This document shows positions 16,690 to 25,974 of a stretch of DNA of 38,553 nucleotides, one piece after another. Both the position numbers and the translations under genes were made by a program. The stretch spans positions 1 to 38,553 of the forward strand of contig JAFGPL010000071.1 in NCBI GenBank assembly GCA_016936215.1, read 5' to 3'. The notes below the pieces were generated by a model, which had not been told where the DNA came from, ran no database searches, and saw only the letters and a program-made list of their open reading frames with translations. This DNA comes from Bacteroidales bacterium (lineage in GTDB: Bacteria; Bacteroidota; Bacteroidia; Bacteroidales; UBA10428). Within the stretch, counting starts at the first letter, position 1, and the number at the start of each line of letters is the position of its first letter.

Positions 16690-16956
16690 ATGACTATTTA
16701 TGTAGGCAATATCAATTATTCGCTAGGCGAGGGTGATATTCAAAGAATTTTTGAAGTGATGGGCACGGTGGAGATGGTAAAGCTTGTCAGGGATAAAAAG
16801 ACCGGAAAGTCAAAGGGCTACGGGTTTGTGGAAATGCCCGACAAAAAAGAAGCCATGGAAGCAATAAAAACGCTTGATGGCAAAGAAGTTGGAGGCAGGA
16901 ATATGAGGGTGATGAAAGCCCATTCCACCAAAAAAGAGAAAGAGGCAGTTAGTTAA
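16690..16956 (+). CDS. Small RRM RNA-binding protein
   Basis: This 88-residue protein is one RNA-recognition motif with a short basic tail. RNP2 is IYVGNI at residues 3-8 and RNP1 is KGYGFVEM at 42-49, with the aromatic residues at the RNA-stacking positions. Size and layout match the glycine-poor, single-RRM proteins that are common in Bacteroidota and cyanobacteria and are often cold- or stress-responsive RNA chaperones. It is monocistronic. A perfect odd palindrome (ATTATAA-G-TTATAAT, 16605-16619) lies in the 5' region and could be an operator or an RNA structure. The target RNAs are unknown. Confidence 0.92.
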   Translation: MTIYVGNINYSLGEGDIQRIFEVMGTVEMVKLVRDKKTGKSKGYGFVEMPDKKEAMEAIKTLDGKEVGGRNMRVMKAHSTKKEKEAVS

Positions 16957-17014
16957 ACTTCTCCAATGGTTGATGATGTTGCTATGCCGGATGAACCACG
17001 GACATAGAAATAAT

Positions 17015-17713
17015 CTATTTATCCTCACCATGTGTATTTATTCTTTGATATTCCTGAAGATTCTGGGTTGCTTTGAAAACAGGCATCATGTTAAATCCCT
17101 TATCAAAAAACATACATGAGCCGCAACCAAGCTGAATGGCATTTTTTGAAAGAATATTTTTCCTGTGCCCTTCGGAGTTCATCCATGATTCAATCAGCAT
17201 ATCTGCAAGCATCAGGTAAGAATTGGGTTGAATAAGTTCGCCGTCTGGGGTGTAACTGAATTTACCCGGGCCTTTGGTATATACTTTTCTATTGGATTGG
17301 TATTGAAGTCCAAACGCAGTGGCAATGTTTTCGGCAATATAAGGATTGGATATACCTGCCTGGATTGCCCTTTCGGTGGGTGTCCTCTTTTTTCTGTCTT
17401 TAGGATTGTTATGATCGAAAAAATCCTTTTCGCACATATCCTTTGAATGAAGTACAGCCATCTTCTCAAGTCTGGATGAATATTCCAGAGGTTTAAGGTT
17501 TCGTTTTGCACGTTGCTCATTGGTTGCAAAAAAAATTACAGCATTCAGCCTTGAGAAATCAGGGTTGATAAAGTCAACTGCCTGGTTGAAAAGGCTGTCG
17601 CCCCGGAAATTTTTTTCATTCAACCTTGTATAAAAAGATTCCGCACCTGTTTTTTGTGCTATGAGGATAACAGGTAATAAGAAGAAAGTTACCGTGAAAA
17701 GTATTGTTTTCAT
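17015..17713 (-). CDS. Secreted CAP-domain (SCP/PR-1-like) protein
   Basis: This encodes 232 residues from the ATG at 17713. An in-frame TTG at 17743 would add ten residues before the signal peptide and is less likely. The signal peptide MKTILFTVTFFLLPVILIAQ is followed by a CAP fold. NEQRAKRNLKPLEY comes first, then AVLHSKDMCEKDFFDHNNP with the conserved His and acidic residues, a Y-I-A-E-N-I-A segment, and WMNSEGHRKNIL with the second His. Bacterial CAP proteins are extracytoplasmic, and a few bind lipids or act in the envelope, but most roles are unknown. Four Cys residues in the mature part could form disulfides. It sits 55 bases after the DUF456 gene. Confidence 0.88.
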   Translation of the reverse strand: MKTILFTVTFFLLPVILIAQKTGAESFYTRLNEKNFRGDSLFNQAVDFINPDFSRLNAVIFFATNEQRAKRNLKPLEYSSRLEKMAVLHSKDMCEKDFFDHNNPKDRKKRTPTERAIQAGISNPYIAENIATAFGLQYQSNRKVYTKGPGKFSYTPDGELIQPNSYLMLADMLIESWMNSEGHRKNILSKNAIQLGCGSCMFFDKGFNMMPVFKATQNLQEYQRINTHGEDK

Positions 17714-17768
17714 ACAATACATTAAACACAATCTTTCTGCCAAAGTTTCAAAATGTCTGAGAGAAAAA

Positions 17769-18275
17769 CTAAAATATATTTCCCCATACTTCTTTCACGA
17801 AGTAAACAGTGATGATAACCGCAGCCACAATTTTCATAAATGTACCTGTAAGAAACCCGATGAAAGAACCAAAAGCTGCCCTCAAGGCTTTGTTTGACTG
17901 CTGCCCGGCCAGTTTTTCTCCGATATAGGCTCCCACGAATGGCCCGCCAAGTATGGTAAATATCCCGAAAGGGCCAAAAGCAGGAAGAAAGAATAATCCG
18001 GCTATAAGACCGATCATACTCCCCCATGTTCCTGACTTCGTGCCGCCGAACTTCTTGGTTCCCCACACCGGCACGATAAAATCAACAATCTGGACAATAA
18101 TGGCCAGTGCACCAAGAAAAATAAATTCATTGGTGGTGAAGTCGGCGAATTTGGTAAAGTGTGCAATAATGATGGCGACAAAACTCAATGGGGGCCCCGG
18201 CAAAACCGGCAGTATACAGCCGAGGAATCCGAGGATGAGCAATATTATGGCCAAAACTAGCAAAAGAATGTCCAT
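17769..18275 (-). CDS. DUF456 family membrane protein
   Basis: This encodes 168 residues and is highly hydrophobic, with about five membrane segments. The N-terminal GCILPVLPGPPLSF (residues 19-32) and the Gly-rich GGPFVGAYIGE are hallmarks of DUF456. There is a basic loop, KKFGGTKSGTWGS, between helices. The family is widespread with no established role. The K-subunit terminator at 18372 separates it from the ATPase operon, so it is probably transcribed on its own or with the CAP gene downstream. Confidence 0.85.
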   Translation of the reverse strand: MDILLLVLAIILLILGFLGCILPVLPGPPLSFVAIIIAHFTKFADFTTNEFIFLGALAIIVQIVDFIVPVWGTKKFGGTKSGTWGSMIGLIAGLFFLPAFGPFGIFTILGGPFVGAYIGEKLAGQQSNKALRAAFGSFIGFLTGTFMKIVAAVIITVYFVKEVWGNIF

Positions 18276-18371
18276 AGTATATGAATGTAAAGCATTGATA
18301 TTAAAGTCTGCTTTTGCTAATTTAAAAATTTTTAGATCATTATATTAAAAACACATGTTGAATTTTCAAAT

Positions 18372-18408
18372 AAAAAAAATCCCCCATTGTTAATAAACAA
18401 CAGGGGAT
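18372..18408 (-). terminator. Rho-independent terminator of the V-ATPase operon
   Basis: Read on the minus strand, ATCCCCTGTTG pairs with CAATGGGGGAT, leaving a small A/T loop, and is followed at once by eight T (18372-18379). It lies about 20 bases after the stop of the K subunit. Confidence 0.85.
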
Positions 18409-18429
18409 AAATTATACTTTTAAAGTACC

Positions 18430-18894
<465 letters not shown>

Positions 18895-18913
18895 TTATTT
18901 AATTTATTTTCTA

Positions 18914-20713
18914 TTATTTAAAAGGTTCATATTTTTTACCGCCACCAATGAATCCGGCATTTTTGTAAAATTCGACAAAAGTAAGACGCAGAGGGTGCAC
19001 AAACGAACCCAGTGCAGCCATAAAGAAATTAAGACTATGGCCGAAAGCAAGGATCAAGATCATTACAATCTGTCCTATTACCGGAATCTCAGGGCTAAGG
19101 TCTATGGCCAATGTATTAAACACATTACCAAGAATGGCGCTTGAAATACCCAAGGCAAACAAGCGGATGTAGGACAAAATATCACCAAGCAAACCCGATG
19201 CTGTCTGATAGGTCTCCCACAACCCTACGCCCAGGTTAAGGAGTGGATTTTTACCGGGAGAGTTATAAAAAATTGCAGGAATACCTCCTGAAATCAGTGA
19301 AATGAGGGCGATATTGTTTGCCAGACCGGTATCTATTGTTTTAGTATATCCCAGTCCAAAAGCGGGTATGGTAACCATAACAATTACATTCCACCCGAGT
19401 TGTGAAATTGCATATTTAAAACCAAACATACGCGCCCTGTTAGCAGCTTTAATAAACATACCGAACAGTACCTGTATATAACCCAATGCAAGGGCAAGCA
19501 TCATCATCTGATTATCATTCAGCACGAAATTCTTATAGGAAGTAACCCATGCCCAGTCTACTTTCGCGATTAATATCCCGAAAAAGGTTCCACTTACAAT
19601 GCCCATAAAAGTTGTTGCAATTCCTAAATATAAACCGAGTCTAAGAAGAGGTTTTAAATTTGGTTTTACCCTGGAAAAACCAAAAATAGTGCCTAGAATA
19701 ATTAGTAGTCCGTATCCTGCATCTCCCAAACAAAAGCCAAAGAACAGCATATAAAAAGGGGCAAAAAAAGGAGTAAGGTCAATTTCTTTGTAATCAGGGA
19801 AAGTGTAAAGCTCACCAATAATTTCGTAAAGCTTTGCAAACTTATTGTTTTTTAATTTTATTGGTGGTGTTTCTTCAGGAACGGGGCTTGAATTTTCGTA
19901 ATATGCACCTGAAACTTTAAGATATTCGTCAAGTTTGTCTGCTTTGTCGTCCGGCACCCATCCTTCTAAAATCATTAACCGGTCTTCAGCCTCTTTCCTG
20001 GTATTTAAAACAACTTTCTCAAGGGTTAGTTGTCTGTTAATAATATCGTGTGCTTTTTCTAAAGCGGTAATATGCTGCGCGGCAAATGTGTCGAACAAGG
20101 TATTTATCTTGTTCTGTGTTTCAGTAAGTTCACCTATCTGTTTCTTAAGATTGTTTAATGAAACTTCTGGAAGCCTTATCTCCTCTGCTTCAAGTGAATT
20201 ATCTTCATCCTGCTTTTCAATCAAAACAAAATAAGAAATGCTTCCAGATTCCTGGATGAGTTTTACCGGAAAAATATTCTCAAACTGGTCTCTGAATTTA
20301 GCTGTCTGACAAGTGTAAAATCTTATCCTGAGGCCTGCTTCCCTGAGTTGTTTAATGGTCTCCCAGCTAAAATCGCCCCACGGTTCAATTAATAAAAGGT
20401 CTTTCTGCAATAAAGAAAGCTGGTGAAATATCTGTTCTTCTTCTAATTGAAGCCGTTTTAATTCCGAAAGAATCTTATGTCCGTCAGCAGGTGAGGATTC
20501 AGATTTCCTTTCCATTCCTCTTTTTTCAAGAAATTTAATGGCTTGGTTAAATTGCTGTATCTGGTGGTATTTTTCTCTCAATTCCGTATTTTCAATTTCC
20601 CCGGATTCTTTTTCAATTACGTGTACAACACCAAGGTTACGGATATCTTCCAGAAACTGTTCATACTCCCTGTGATAGATCAGGAAAGCATATTTTTTCA
20701 TCGGCACAATCAT
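18914..20713 (-). CDS. ntpI: V/A-type ATPase subunit I (a-subunit, stator)
   Basis: This encodes 599 residues. The N-terminal half (about 1-300) is soluble and rich in coiled coil (REKYHQIQQFNQ, ELKRLQLEEEQIF); it joins the peripheral stalks. From about 315 onwards seven or eight membrane helices begin with PFYMLFFGFCLGDAGYG, a family hallmark. LSYIRLFALGIS near residue 520 contains the Arg that faces the rotor carboxylate. It forms the ion half-channels with the K ring. Its ATG overlaps the stop of subunit D by 4 bases, indicating translational coupling. The length is somewhat below the usual 600-660. Confidence 0.94.
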   Translation of the reverse strand: MIVPMKKYAFLIYHREYEQFLEDIRNLGVVHVIEKESGEIENTELREKYHQIQQFNQAIKFLEKRGMERKSESSPADGHKILSELKRLQLEEEQIFHQLSLLQKDLLLIEPWGDFSWETIKQLREAGLRIRFYTCQTAKFRDQFENIFPVKLIQESGSISYFVLIEKQDEDNSLEAEEIRLPEVSLNNLKKQIGELTETQNKINTLFDTFAAQHITALEKAHDIINRQLTLEKVVLNTRKEAEDRLMILEGWVPDDKADKLDEYLKVSGAYYENSSPVPEETPPIKLKNNKFAKLYEIIGELYTFPDYKEIDLTPFFAPFYMLFFGFCLGDAGYGLLIILGTIFGFSRVKPNLKPLLRLGLYLGIATTFMGIVSGTFFGILIAKVDWAWVTSYKNFVLNDNQMMMLALALGYIQVLFGMFIKAANRARMFGFKYAISQLGWNVIVMVTIPAFGLGYTKTIDTGLANNIALISLISGGIPAIFYNSPGKNPLLNLGVGLWETYQTASGLLGDILSYIRLFALGISSAILGNVFNTLAIDLSPEIPVIGQIVMILILAFGHSLNFFMAALGSFVHPLRLTFVEFYKNAGFIGGGKKYEPFK

Positions 20714-21312
20714 AATGCTACCTCCATTTCCTGTTGACGGCTTTTCACAATTTTCTGCGCAGATTTTGAAAGATTGTCCTCATCTTCCATAAACCGCTTG
20801 ATTTTTCTTATGGCATCCTCGTAGCCGGGTATCTGTACTTTCTCAAAGAGGTTCACTTTCTGCGTGGTCTTTTTCCTGGCCCTGTCAAGCAATTCCATTT
20901 TGCGGTGAAAAACTTGTCTCTCAATACCAATACTTACTATTTTTTTTACGAGTTCCACTCCATCAAGGTACCATTTTGGTTTATTGAACACGCTGAATTT
21001 TTCAAGGTAAAAATCAATGTGGTCGAGCACAGGTGTTTTTACCCCTGCAATCTTCTTAACACTAAGGTGCACATTGTCAATCCCTATCAGCGACTTTTCA
21101 AACTCTCCCCACAGAGCTACCATATGGTCGTAAGTTTTTATGGTCTGTTTATATTCGTTATCGAGCCTTACAACTTCGTCTTTAGCTTTTTTTACTTCAA
21201 CCCTCAAGGCAGACTCTTTGTTTTTTATAGTCGGCAAAGCCCGCACCCTGACCTTAAGTTGCTTTTCAAGCTGCTGAAGTGCTGTTTTGTTATATTGGAA
21301 TTTTATTGCCAT
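20710..21312 (-). CDS. ntpD: V/A-type ATPase subunit D (central shaft)
   Basis: This encodes 200 residues from the ATG at 21312 (MAIKFQYNKTALQQLEKQLK). An in-frame start at 21384 would add 24 residues encoded by a repeat-like spacer and is unlikely. Long N- and C-terminal helices, the second with RARKKTTQKVNLFEKVQIP, form the antiparallel coiled coil that turns inside the A3B3 head. The central part (about 70-130) is the short beta region near the base of the shaft. Its normal partner, subunit F, has no gene here. It overlaps subunit I by 4 bases and follows subunit B after an unusual 94-base gap. Confidence 0.92.
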   Translation of the reverse strand: MAIKFQYNKTALQQLEKQLKVRVRALPTIKNKESALRVEVKKAKDEVVRLDNEYKQTIKTYDHMVALWGEFEKSLIGIDNVHLSVKKIAGVKTPVLDHIDFYLEKFSVFNKPKWYLDGVELVKKIVSIGIERQVFHRKMELLDRARKKTTQKVNLFEKVQIPGYEDAIRKIKRFMEDEDNLSKSAQKIVKSRQQEMEVAL

Positions 21313-21406
21313 TGAGTTTCTTTTTGTTTCTTGTCCCAGGTTCCTCGTTCCGGGTTTTTTAAAACCTTTACCCGCAACTTGCAACCCGTAACCGCATCAT
21401 CTTCAC
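21313..21406 (-). repeat. Repeat-like spacer inside the V-ATPase operon
   Basis: Ninety-four bases separate B from D, while the other junctions are 1-base and 4-base overlaps or gaps of 3 to 37 bases. On the minus strand it holds GTTACGGGTTGCAAGTTGC and then AACCCGGAACGAGGAACC, low-complexity words like those in dispersed intergenic repeats of Bacteroidota. No conserved coding frame is visible. The in-frame extension of D into it has repeat-like composition. Confidence 0.5.
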
Positions 21407-22729
21407 CTATTCCTTTGGCCAGTATTTATCTGCCAGTTCTTTTTTGATACCCACCTCTTCAGGTTTAAAATGCTTATTGAAAAGGTTCCACCCGGTATTG
21501 AGCATCTCATCTATGTCAATATTCACATCAATGGCCAGGAGCTTATTCGAATAGTCTTTTGCAAAATTCAGGCTTCGTTCGTCATAGTCTGTAAGGTCGA
21601 AACCGTTTTCAAGTTTTGTTTTGGCATTCGCAGCATCTGCAAAAAGGCGCACCGCGGCATTCATCACCTGCGGATGGTCTTCGCGGGTTTTTTTACCGAT
21701 AACCAATTGTTTTAACCTTGAAAGGCTCCTGAACGGGTCAACAATAACTTTACCGATGTCGGTGTCCCTTCTCAGGAACAACTGTCCTTCGGTAATATAA
21801 CCGGTGTTATCGGGTATCGCGTGGGTAATATCGCCTCCCGACAGTGTAGTAACTGCAATAATGGTAATCGAACCCCCGGCCGGAAACTGCACGGCTTTTT
21901 CATATATTTTGGCCAGGTCGCTGTACAATGAACCGGGCATACTGTCTTTCGAAGGTATCTGGTCCATACGGTTTGAAACGATACTCAGTGCATCAGCATA
22001 AAGTGTCATGTCGGTAAGCAATACAAGCACGCTCTGGTTTTTATCCACTGCAAAATATTCTGCTGCAGTAAGCGCCATATCGGGTACCAGTAGCCTTTCA
22101 ACAGGAGGGTTTTCAGTTGTGTTTACAAAACTGATGATCCTGTCGAGGGCGCCGGCGTTATCAAATACATTTTTATAAAAGAGATAATCGTCGTTGGTTA
22201 ACCCCATGCCGCCGAGAATAATCTTGTCGGTTTTAGCGCGCAGGGCCACCATGGCCATTACCTGGTTAAAAGGCTGGTCGGGGTCGGCAAAGAAGGGGAT
22301 TTTCTGTCCCGAAACAAGGGTGTTGTTCAGGTCAATGCCGGCAATGCCCGTGGCAATAAGTTCAGATGGTTGTTTTCTGCGTACCGGGTTAACCGACGGG
22401 CCCCCGATTTCACGTTCTTCACCTTCAACTGCAGGTCCACCGTCAATTGGTTCACCATAGGCGTTGAAAAACCTGCCGGCGAGGTCATCGCTCACCTTAA
22501 GTGTGGGAGCCTTGCCCAGAAAGGTAACCTCTGCATTCGTAGGGATACCTTCTGTGCCGCCAAACACCTGAAGTGTAACGGTATTGCCGATAATCTTTAC
22601 AACCTGTGCCAACCGTCCGTTTACCATGGCAAGTTCGTCATAACCCACGCCGGTGGCGTTAAGCGAGCATGTTGCCTTGGTAATCTGGGTTAATTTTGTG
22701 TATATTTTTTGAAATGCCCTTGTTTCCAT
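21407..22729 (-). CDS. ntpB: V/A-type ATPase non-catalytic subunit B
   Basis: This 440-residue subunit alternates with A in the head. The start METRAFQKIYTKLTQITKATC leads into a beta-barrel (VNGRLAQVVKIIGNTVTLQVFGG). The nucleotide domain has GQKIPFFADPDQPFNQ in place of a P-loop, as expected for the non-catalytic subunit. It also has RMDQIPSKDSMPGSLYSDL, THAIPDNTGYITEGQ and DPFRSLSRLKQ, where LSRL carries the Arg that reaches the catalytic site of A. The length is normal to slightly short. Its ATG overlaps the TAA of subunit A by one base (TAATG), so the two are coupled. Confidence 0.96.
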   Translation of the reverse strand: METRAFQKIYTKLTQITKATCSLNATGVGYDELAMVNGRLAQVVKIIGNTVTLQVFGGTEGIPTNAEVTFLGKAPTLKVSDDLAGRFFNAYGEPIDGGPAVEGEEREIGGPSVNPVRRKQPSELIATGIAGIDLNNTLVSGQKIPFFADPDQPFNQVMAMVALRAKTDKIILGGMGLTNDDYLFYKNVFDNAGALDRIISFVNTTENPPVERLLVPDMALTAAEYFAVDKNQSVLVLLTDMTLYADALSIVSNRMDQIPSKDSMPGSLYSDLAKIYEKAVQFPAGGSITIIAVTTLSGGDITHAIPDNTGYITEGQLFLRRDTDIGKVIVDPFRSLSRLKQLVIGKKTREDHPQVMNAAVRLFADAANAKTKLENGFDLTDYDERSLNFAKDYSNKLLAIDVNIDIDEMLNTGWNLFNKHFKPEEVGIKKELADKYWPKE

Positions 22730-24486
22730 TATGCTACTCTTCTTTCTTCAATTATACTTTGTAATTCTTTTTCAAAATTGTTGAACTTTTCTGATTTAAA
22801 CTCAGAGTAGTTCATCTGTTTATATTGATTAATGATCCTTTTAAAGTAGTTATCCACTTCGGTAAAAGATTCGAACTTAAAATCTGTGTTACAAAGGTCC
22901 AGCAGGCTTTCGAGCATGTATTCCTGCCTCTCAACAGGTGTTGACTGGTCTATCTTGTCGAATGCATCCTGCTGAAGGATAATAAAATCAATAACTTCCG
23001 ATTTCCAGAATGTAACGTGGTAATCCACTGGTACACCGTCGTCGCCAAGAATATTGATTTGCTCATAGGTTTCTTTGCCCCGCTGCAATATTGTTTTGGC
23101 CTTATTTACCTGGTCAATCCATTTATCTGAAATAGTCTTTTCGATATATTCAGAAAATTCCGGATACTCCAGGTATTTTGAATAGCTGTCAATCGGGTCA
23201 ACTGCCGGATAGCGTTTGCTGTCTGCCCTGGGTTGGGCGAGGGCATAAAAACAGCGGGCTGCTTTTTTTGTACTTTCCGTTACAGGTTCTTTAAGGTTAC
23301 CACCTGCAGGCGATACGGTACCTATAAAGGTGATAGAGCCAGTCTCGCCGTTATTTAAGATTACATAACCTGCGCGTGAATAAAAGTTTGAAATAATGGC
23401 AGGCAGGTCCATCGGGAAGGCGTCGGGCCCGGGTAGTTCTTCAAGCCGGTTCGACATCTCCCTTAAGGCTTGGGCCCAACGGGAAGTCGAATCCGCGAGC
23501 ATCAGAACCTTCAGTCCCATAGACCTGTAATACTCACCAAGGGTCATAGCCGTGTATACCGATGCTTCACGGGCTGCTACAGGCATGTTGGATGTGTTGG
23601 CGATAATGGTCGTCCTTTCCATGAGTTTCTTACCGGTACGAACATCTTCGAGTTCGGGAAATTCGGTAAAAATCTCCACAACTTCATTTGCACGTTCACC
23701 GCAGGCTGCCACAATTACAATGTCGGCCTCGGCCTGCTTGGATATTGCATGCTGTAAAACGGTTTTACCACATCCAAATGGTCCGGGTATAAAACCGGTA
23801 CCGCCTTCTACAATTGGGTTGAGGGTGTCTATTGTCCTAACCCCTGTTTCCAGCAATTTGTATGGTCTGGGTTTTTCTTTGAATGCCCTGATAGGAACTT
23901 TAACAGGCCACTTCTGCACCATCGAAACTTCGACATCTTTATTATCTGTATCTATCAAGACAGCTACGGTGTTTTTAATCTTGTATTTCCCTTCACCGGC
24001 AACGCTTTTTACCTGGTATGAACCCGTGTAAGCAAAGGGTACCATTATTTTATGGGGCATCCCGTTTTCATCAACTTCCCCAAGCCAGTCTCCCGCCGTT
24101 ACTTTATCGCCGGGTTTTGCAAGGGGTTTGAAATCCCACTCTTTATCATCGTCGAGGGCGCTGGTATATTCACCTCTTTTCAAAAATACGCCCTTCATTT
24201 TGTCGAGATCGTTCTGCAAACCGTCATAGTTCTTTGACAGGATACCTGGTCCCAGTGTAACTTCAAGCATATGGCCGGTAAAGCTGACCTCATCGTCTAT
24301 CTTAAGGTTTCTTGTGCTTTCAAATACCTGAACATAAGCATCTTCACCAATTACCTTAATTACCTCTGCCATCAGGCCTGTTCCTCCCAACTGGATGAAA
24401 CAAATCTCGTTTTGTGAAACAGGACCATCAGCTTTAACAATAACAAGGTTTGCAATAATACCTTTGACTTTTCCTTTTGTTGACAT
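22729..24486 (-). CDS. ntpA: V/A-type ATPase catalytic subunit A
   Basis: This encodes 585 residues, the normal length. The order is an N-terminal barrel (1-70), the non-homologous region with GKVKGI...GPGILSKNYDGLQ, and the P-loop GPFGCGKT at 235-242. CGERANEVVE (with the catalytic Glu) and DSTSRWAQALREMSNRLEELPG follow, and then the C-terminal helical domain. It hydrolyses ATP to drive ion export, or synthesises ATP in reverse. Start ATG at 24486, 15 bases after the DUF2764 gene. It ends in an overlap with B. Confidence 0.97.
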   Translation of the reverse strand: MSTKGKVKGIIANLVIVKADGPVSQNEICFIQLGGTGLMAEVIKVIGEDAYVQVFESTRNLKIDDEVSFTGHMLEVTLGPGILSKNYDGLQNDLDKMKGVFLKRGEYTSALDDDKEWDFKPLAKPGDKVTAGDWLGEVDENGMPHKIMVPFAYTGSYQVKSVAGEGKYKIKNTVAVLIDTDNKDVEVSMVQKWPVKVPIRAFKEKPRPYKLLETGVRTIDTLNPIVEGGTGFIPGPFGCGKTVLQHAISKQAEADIVIVAACGERANEVVEIFTEFPELEDVRTGKKLMERTTIIANTSNMPVAAREASVYTAMTLGEYYRSMGLKVLMLADSTSRWAQALREMSNRLEELPGPDAFPMDLPAIISNFYSRAGYVILNNGETGSITFIGTVSPAGGNLKEPVTESTKKAARCFYALAQPRADSKRYPAVDPIDSYSKYLEYPEFSEYIEKTISDKWIDQVNKAKTILQRGKETYEQINILGDDGVPVDYHVTFWKSEVIDFIILQQDAFDKIDQSTPVERQEYMLESLLDLCNTDFKFESFTEVDNYFKRIINQYKQMNYSEFKSEKFNNFEKELQSIIEERRVA

Positions 24487-24501
24487 ATATCTATGTAATT
24501 A

Positions 24502-25353
24502 TTATTGACCAAATTCTTCTGATAAATTCCGGGCTCCTTCCAATTCGCCAAGGAGTTTGTTAAACATCTCTTCACCGGTTTTTTTATCAAGTTTTATCCA
24601 TCTTTCAATCATATCTGTTTTCAGGGTATAGGCAAATATTCTTTCCACCGTGAAAAAATGGAAAAATGTTCTTTCATCAAGCAGTTCCCATTTTATAAGA
24701 TCAATTTTTTTCTCTTTTTCGAGCAAATCGGTTTCTTCAATTGCCCTTATTATCTGCTCTATTTTCGGGAACTCATTACCTATACCAAAATCACGTGCGT
24801 TGCTTTTAATCAGTTTTTCATTTATCTCACCTGAACCGATAAGCTGGGGTTCTACCGGTATTTCAAATTTCTTGCAATAAGCAGCAGTCAGCAGGTTGTT
24901 AAGGCTTAGTTCAAATTCATACCAATCCCTGAAAAACTGATTGCTTGTTTGCAGAAGGTATTCATAGTAAAAGTCGGTAAGCTGGTTTTCCCAACTTTTT
25001 GACTGGTTACCGGAAGAATCACTTTTAAACATCTGAATAAACCGTCCCAGGTAGGGTGGGATATTCCTCTCAAAATCGTGCAGTGCATCGTCTTTTACCA
25101 GGGCGAAAATTGTATCAAAATTCTCCCCGCCAAGGTTTGCCGGTTTGATCCATTCACTATTGGTATCGTTCAGTAAATTGAGCAAATTCTGGTTATCATA
25201 CCTCCAGAAATACGATTCAATTAACCTGTAATCAGATTCTTCAAGCTCTTCATGCAGATAGCTTTTGAATTCCGAAACAGAAAAATTCAGTTTCGAGGCA
25301 TCGAAAAGCAGATCGGGTAGTCCGGCAACAAGGCAATGATATTCTTTCCTCAT
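24502..25353 (-). CDS. DUF2764 family protein of the V-ATPase operon
   Basis: This encodes 283 residues that start KEYHCLVAGLPDL, the usual opening of DUF2764. The rest is helical and charged with no membrane segment. Genes of this family sit between E and A in the V-ATPase operons of Chlamydia and Borrelia, in the same order as here. Because these operons lack a recognised subunit C gene, DUF2764 is commonly suspected to take that place (rotor-to-membrane socket or stalk). This is an inference from context and length. The gaps are 3 bases to E and 15 to A, so it is co-transcribed. Confidence 0.85.
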   Translation of the reverse strand: MRKEYHCLVAGLPDLLFDASKLNFSVSEFKSYLHEELEESDYRLIESYFWRYDNQNLLNLLNDTNSEWIKPANLGGENFDTIFALVKDDALHDFERNIPPYLGRFIQMFKSDSSGNQSKSWENQLTDFYYEYLLQTSNQFFRDWYEFELSLNNLLTAAYCKKFEIPVEPQLIGSGEINEKLIKSNARDFGIGNEFPKIEQIIRAIEETDLLEKEKKIDLIKWELLDERTFFHFFTVERIFAYTLKTDMIERWIKLDKKTGEEMFNKLLGELEGARNLSEEFGQ

Positions 25354-25356
25354 ACT

Positions 25357-25974
25357 TTATTTTTCTTCGAATAACAACTCTGCCAGTTTGGGCCTCATGT
25401 ATTGTTTGAAAAAATTATTGAAGTCGTTTTCAGTAAAACTAATCTTATAACCGCCATCCCTGGGGCTGATCTGAAAACCTGATTTTACAGCGCCATCGCC
25501 TTTTATCTCGATGCCTTTGTCAAGTAATTCTTTAGCTGATTTGACAAAGTATTCCCTGAGTGATTTTTCATCGTTTTCAGGCACCAGGAGTGTTATATCC
25601 ATATTTCCTGCCGAAGATGCATTCCAGTTTTTTATTGCTGTTTCAATAATTCCGCGTACGAAGTCTTTATCGCCAAATGCACCGGAAACGGCATGGCTTA
25701 CAACCGAACCATTGATAAGATCTGTCAACTGTTGTTTTAATGCAGCCAGCGCTTGTCTTGAACTTAATTTAAGTTCTGCATCACCATTTGATTTGATTTC
25801 GTCAGATTTCTTTTTGGCAGCTTTCAAAAGGCTATCAGCCTCCTGTTTGGCCTCGGAAATAATATTCTCTGCCTCTTTCTTTGCTTCGGCAATAATTTTT
25901 TCAGCTTCGGCATTGCCTTTCGAAATACCTTCCTGGTATATCTTTTCTGTTAATTCCTGTAATTTATTTTGCAT
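25357..25974 (-). CDS. ntpE: V/A-type ATPase peripheral stalk subunit E
   Basis: This encodes 205 residues. The N-terminal half is a long Ala/Glu/Lys coiled coil (KGNAEAEKIIAEAKKEAE and onwards to about residue 75). The C-terminal half is a globular alpha/beta domain with DITLLVPEND and GFQISPRDGGYKISF. In other systems E pairs with G/H to form the peripheral stalk that binds the N-terminal part of subunit I; no G/H gene is seen here. It is the first gene of the operon, with a candidate -7 element at 26025-26032. ATG at 25974. Confidence 0.9.
   Translation of the reverse strand: MQNKLQELTEKIYQEGISKGNAEAEKIIAEAKKEAENIISEAKQEADSLLKAAKKKSDEIKSNGDAELKLSSRQALAALKQQLTDLINGSVVSHAVSGAFGDKDFVRGIIETAIKNWNASSAGNMDITLLVPENDEKSLREYFVKSAKELLDKGIEIKGDGAVKSGFQISPRDGGYKISFTENDFNNFFKQYMRPKLAELLFEEK

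Noticed and set aside
21313-21384. A longer N-terminus for V-ATPase subunit D starting at 21384
   Set aside because: The added residues come from repeat-like spacer DNA, and the usual family start MAIKF-like is at 21312.
21407-22729. Missing P-loop in V-ATPase subunit B as a sign of damage
   Set aside because: B subunits are non-catalytic and normally lack the P-loop; the remaining motifs are intact.
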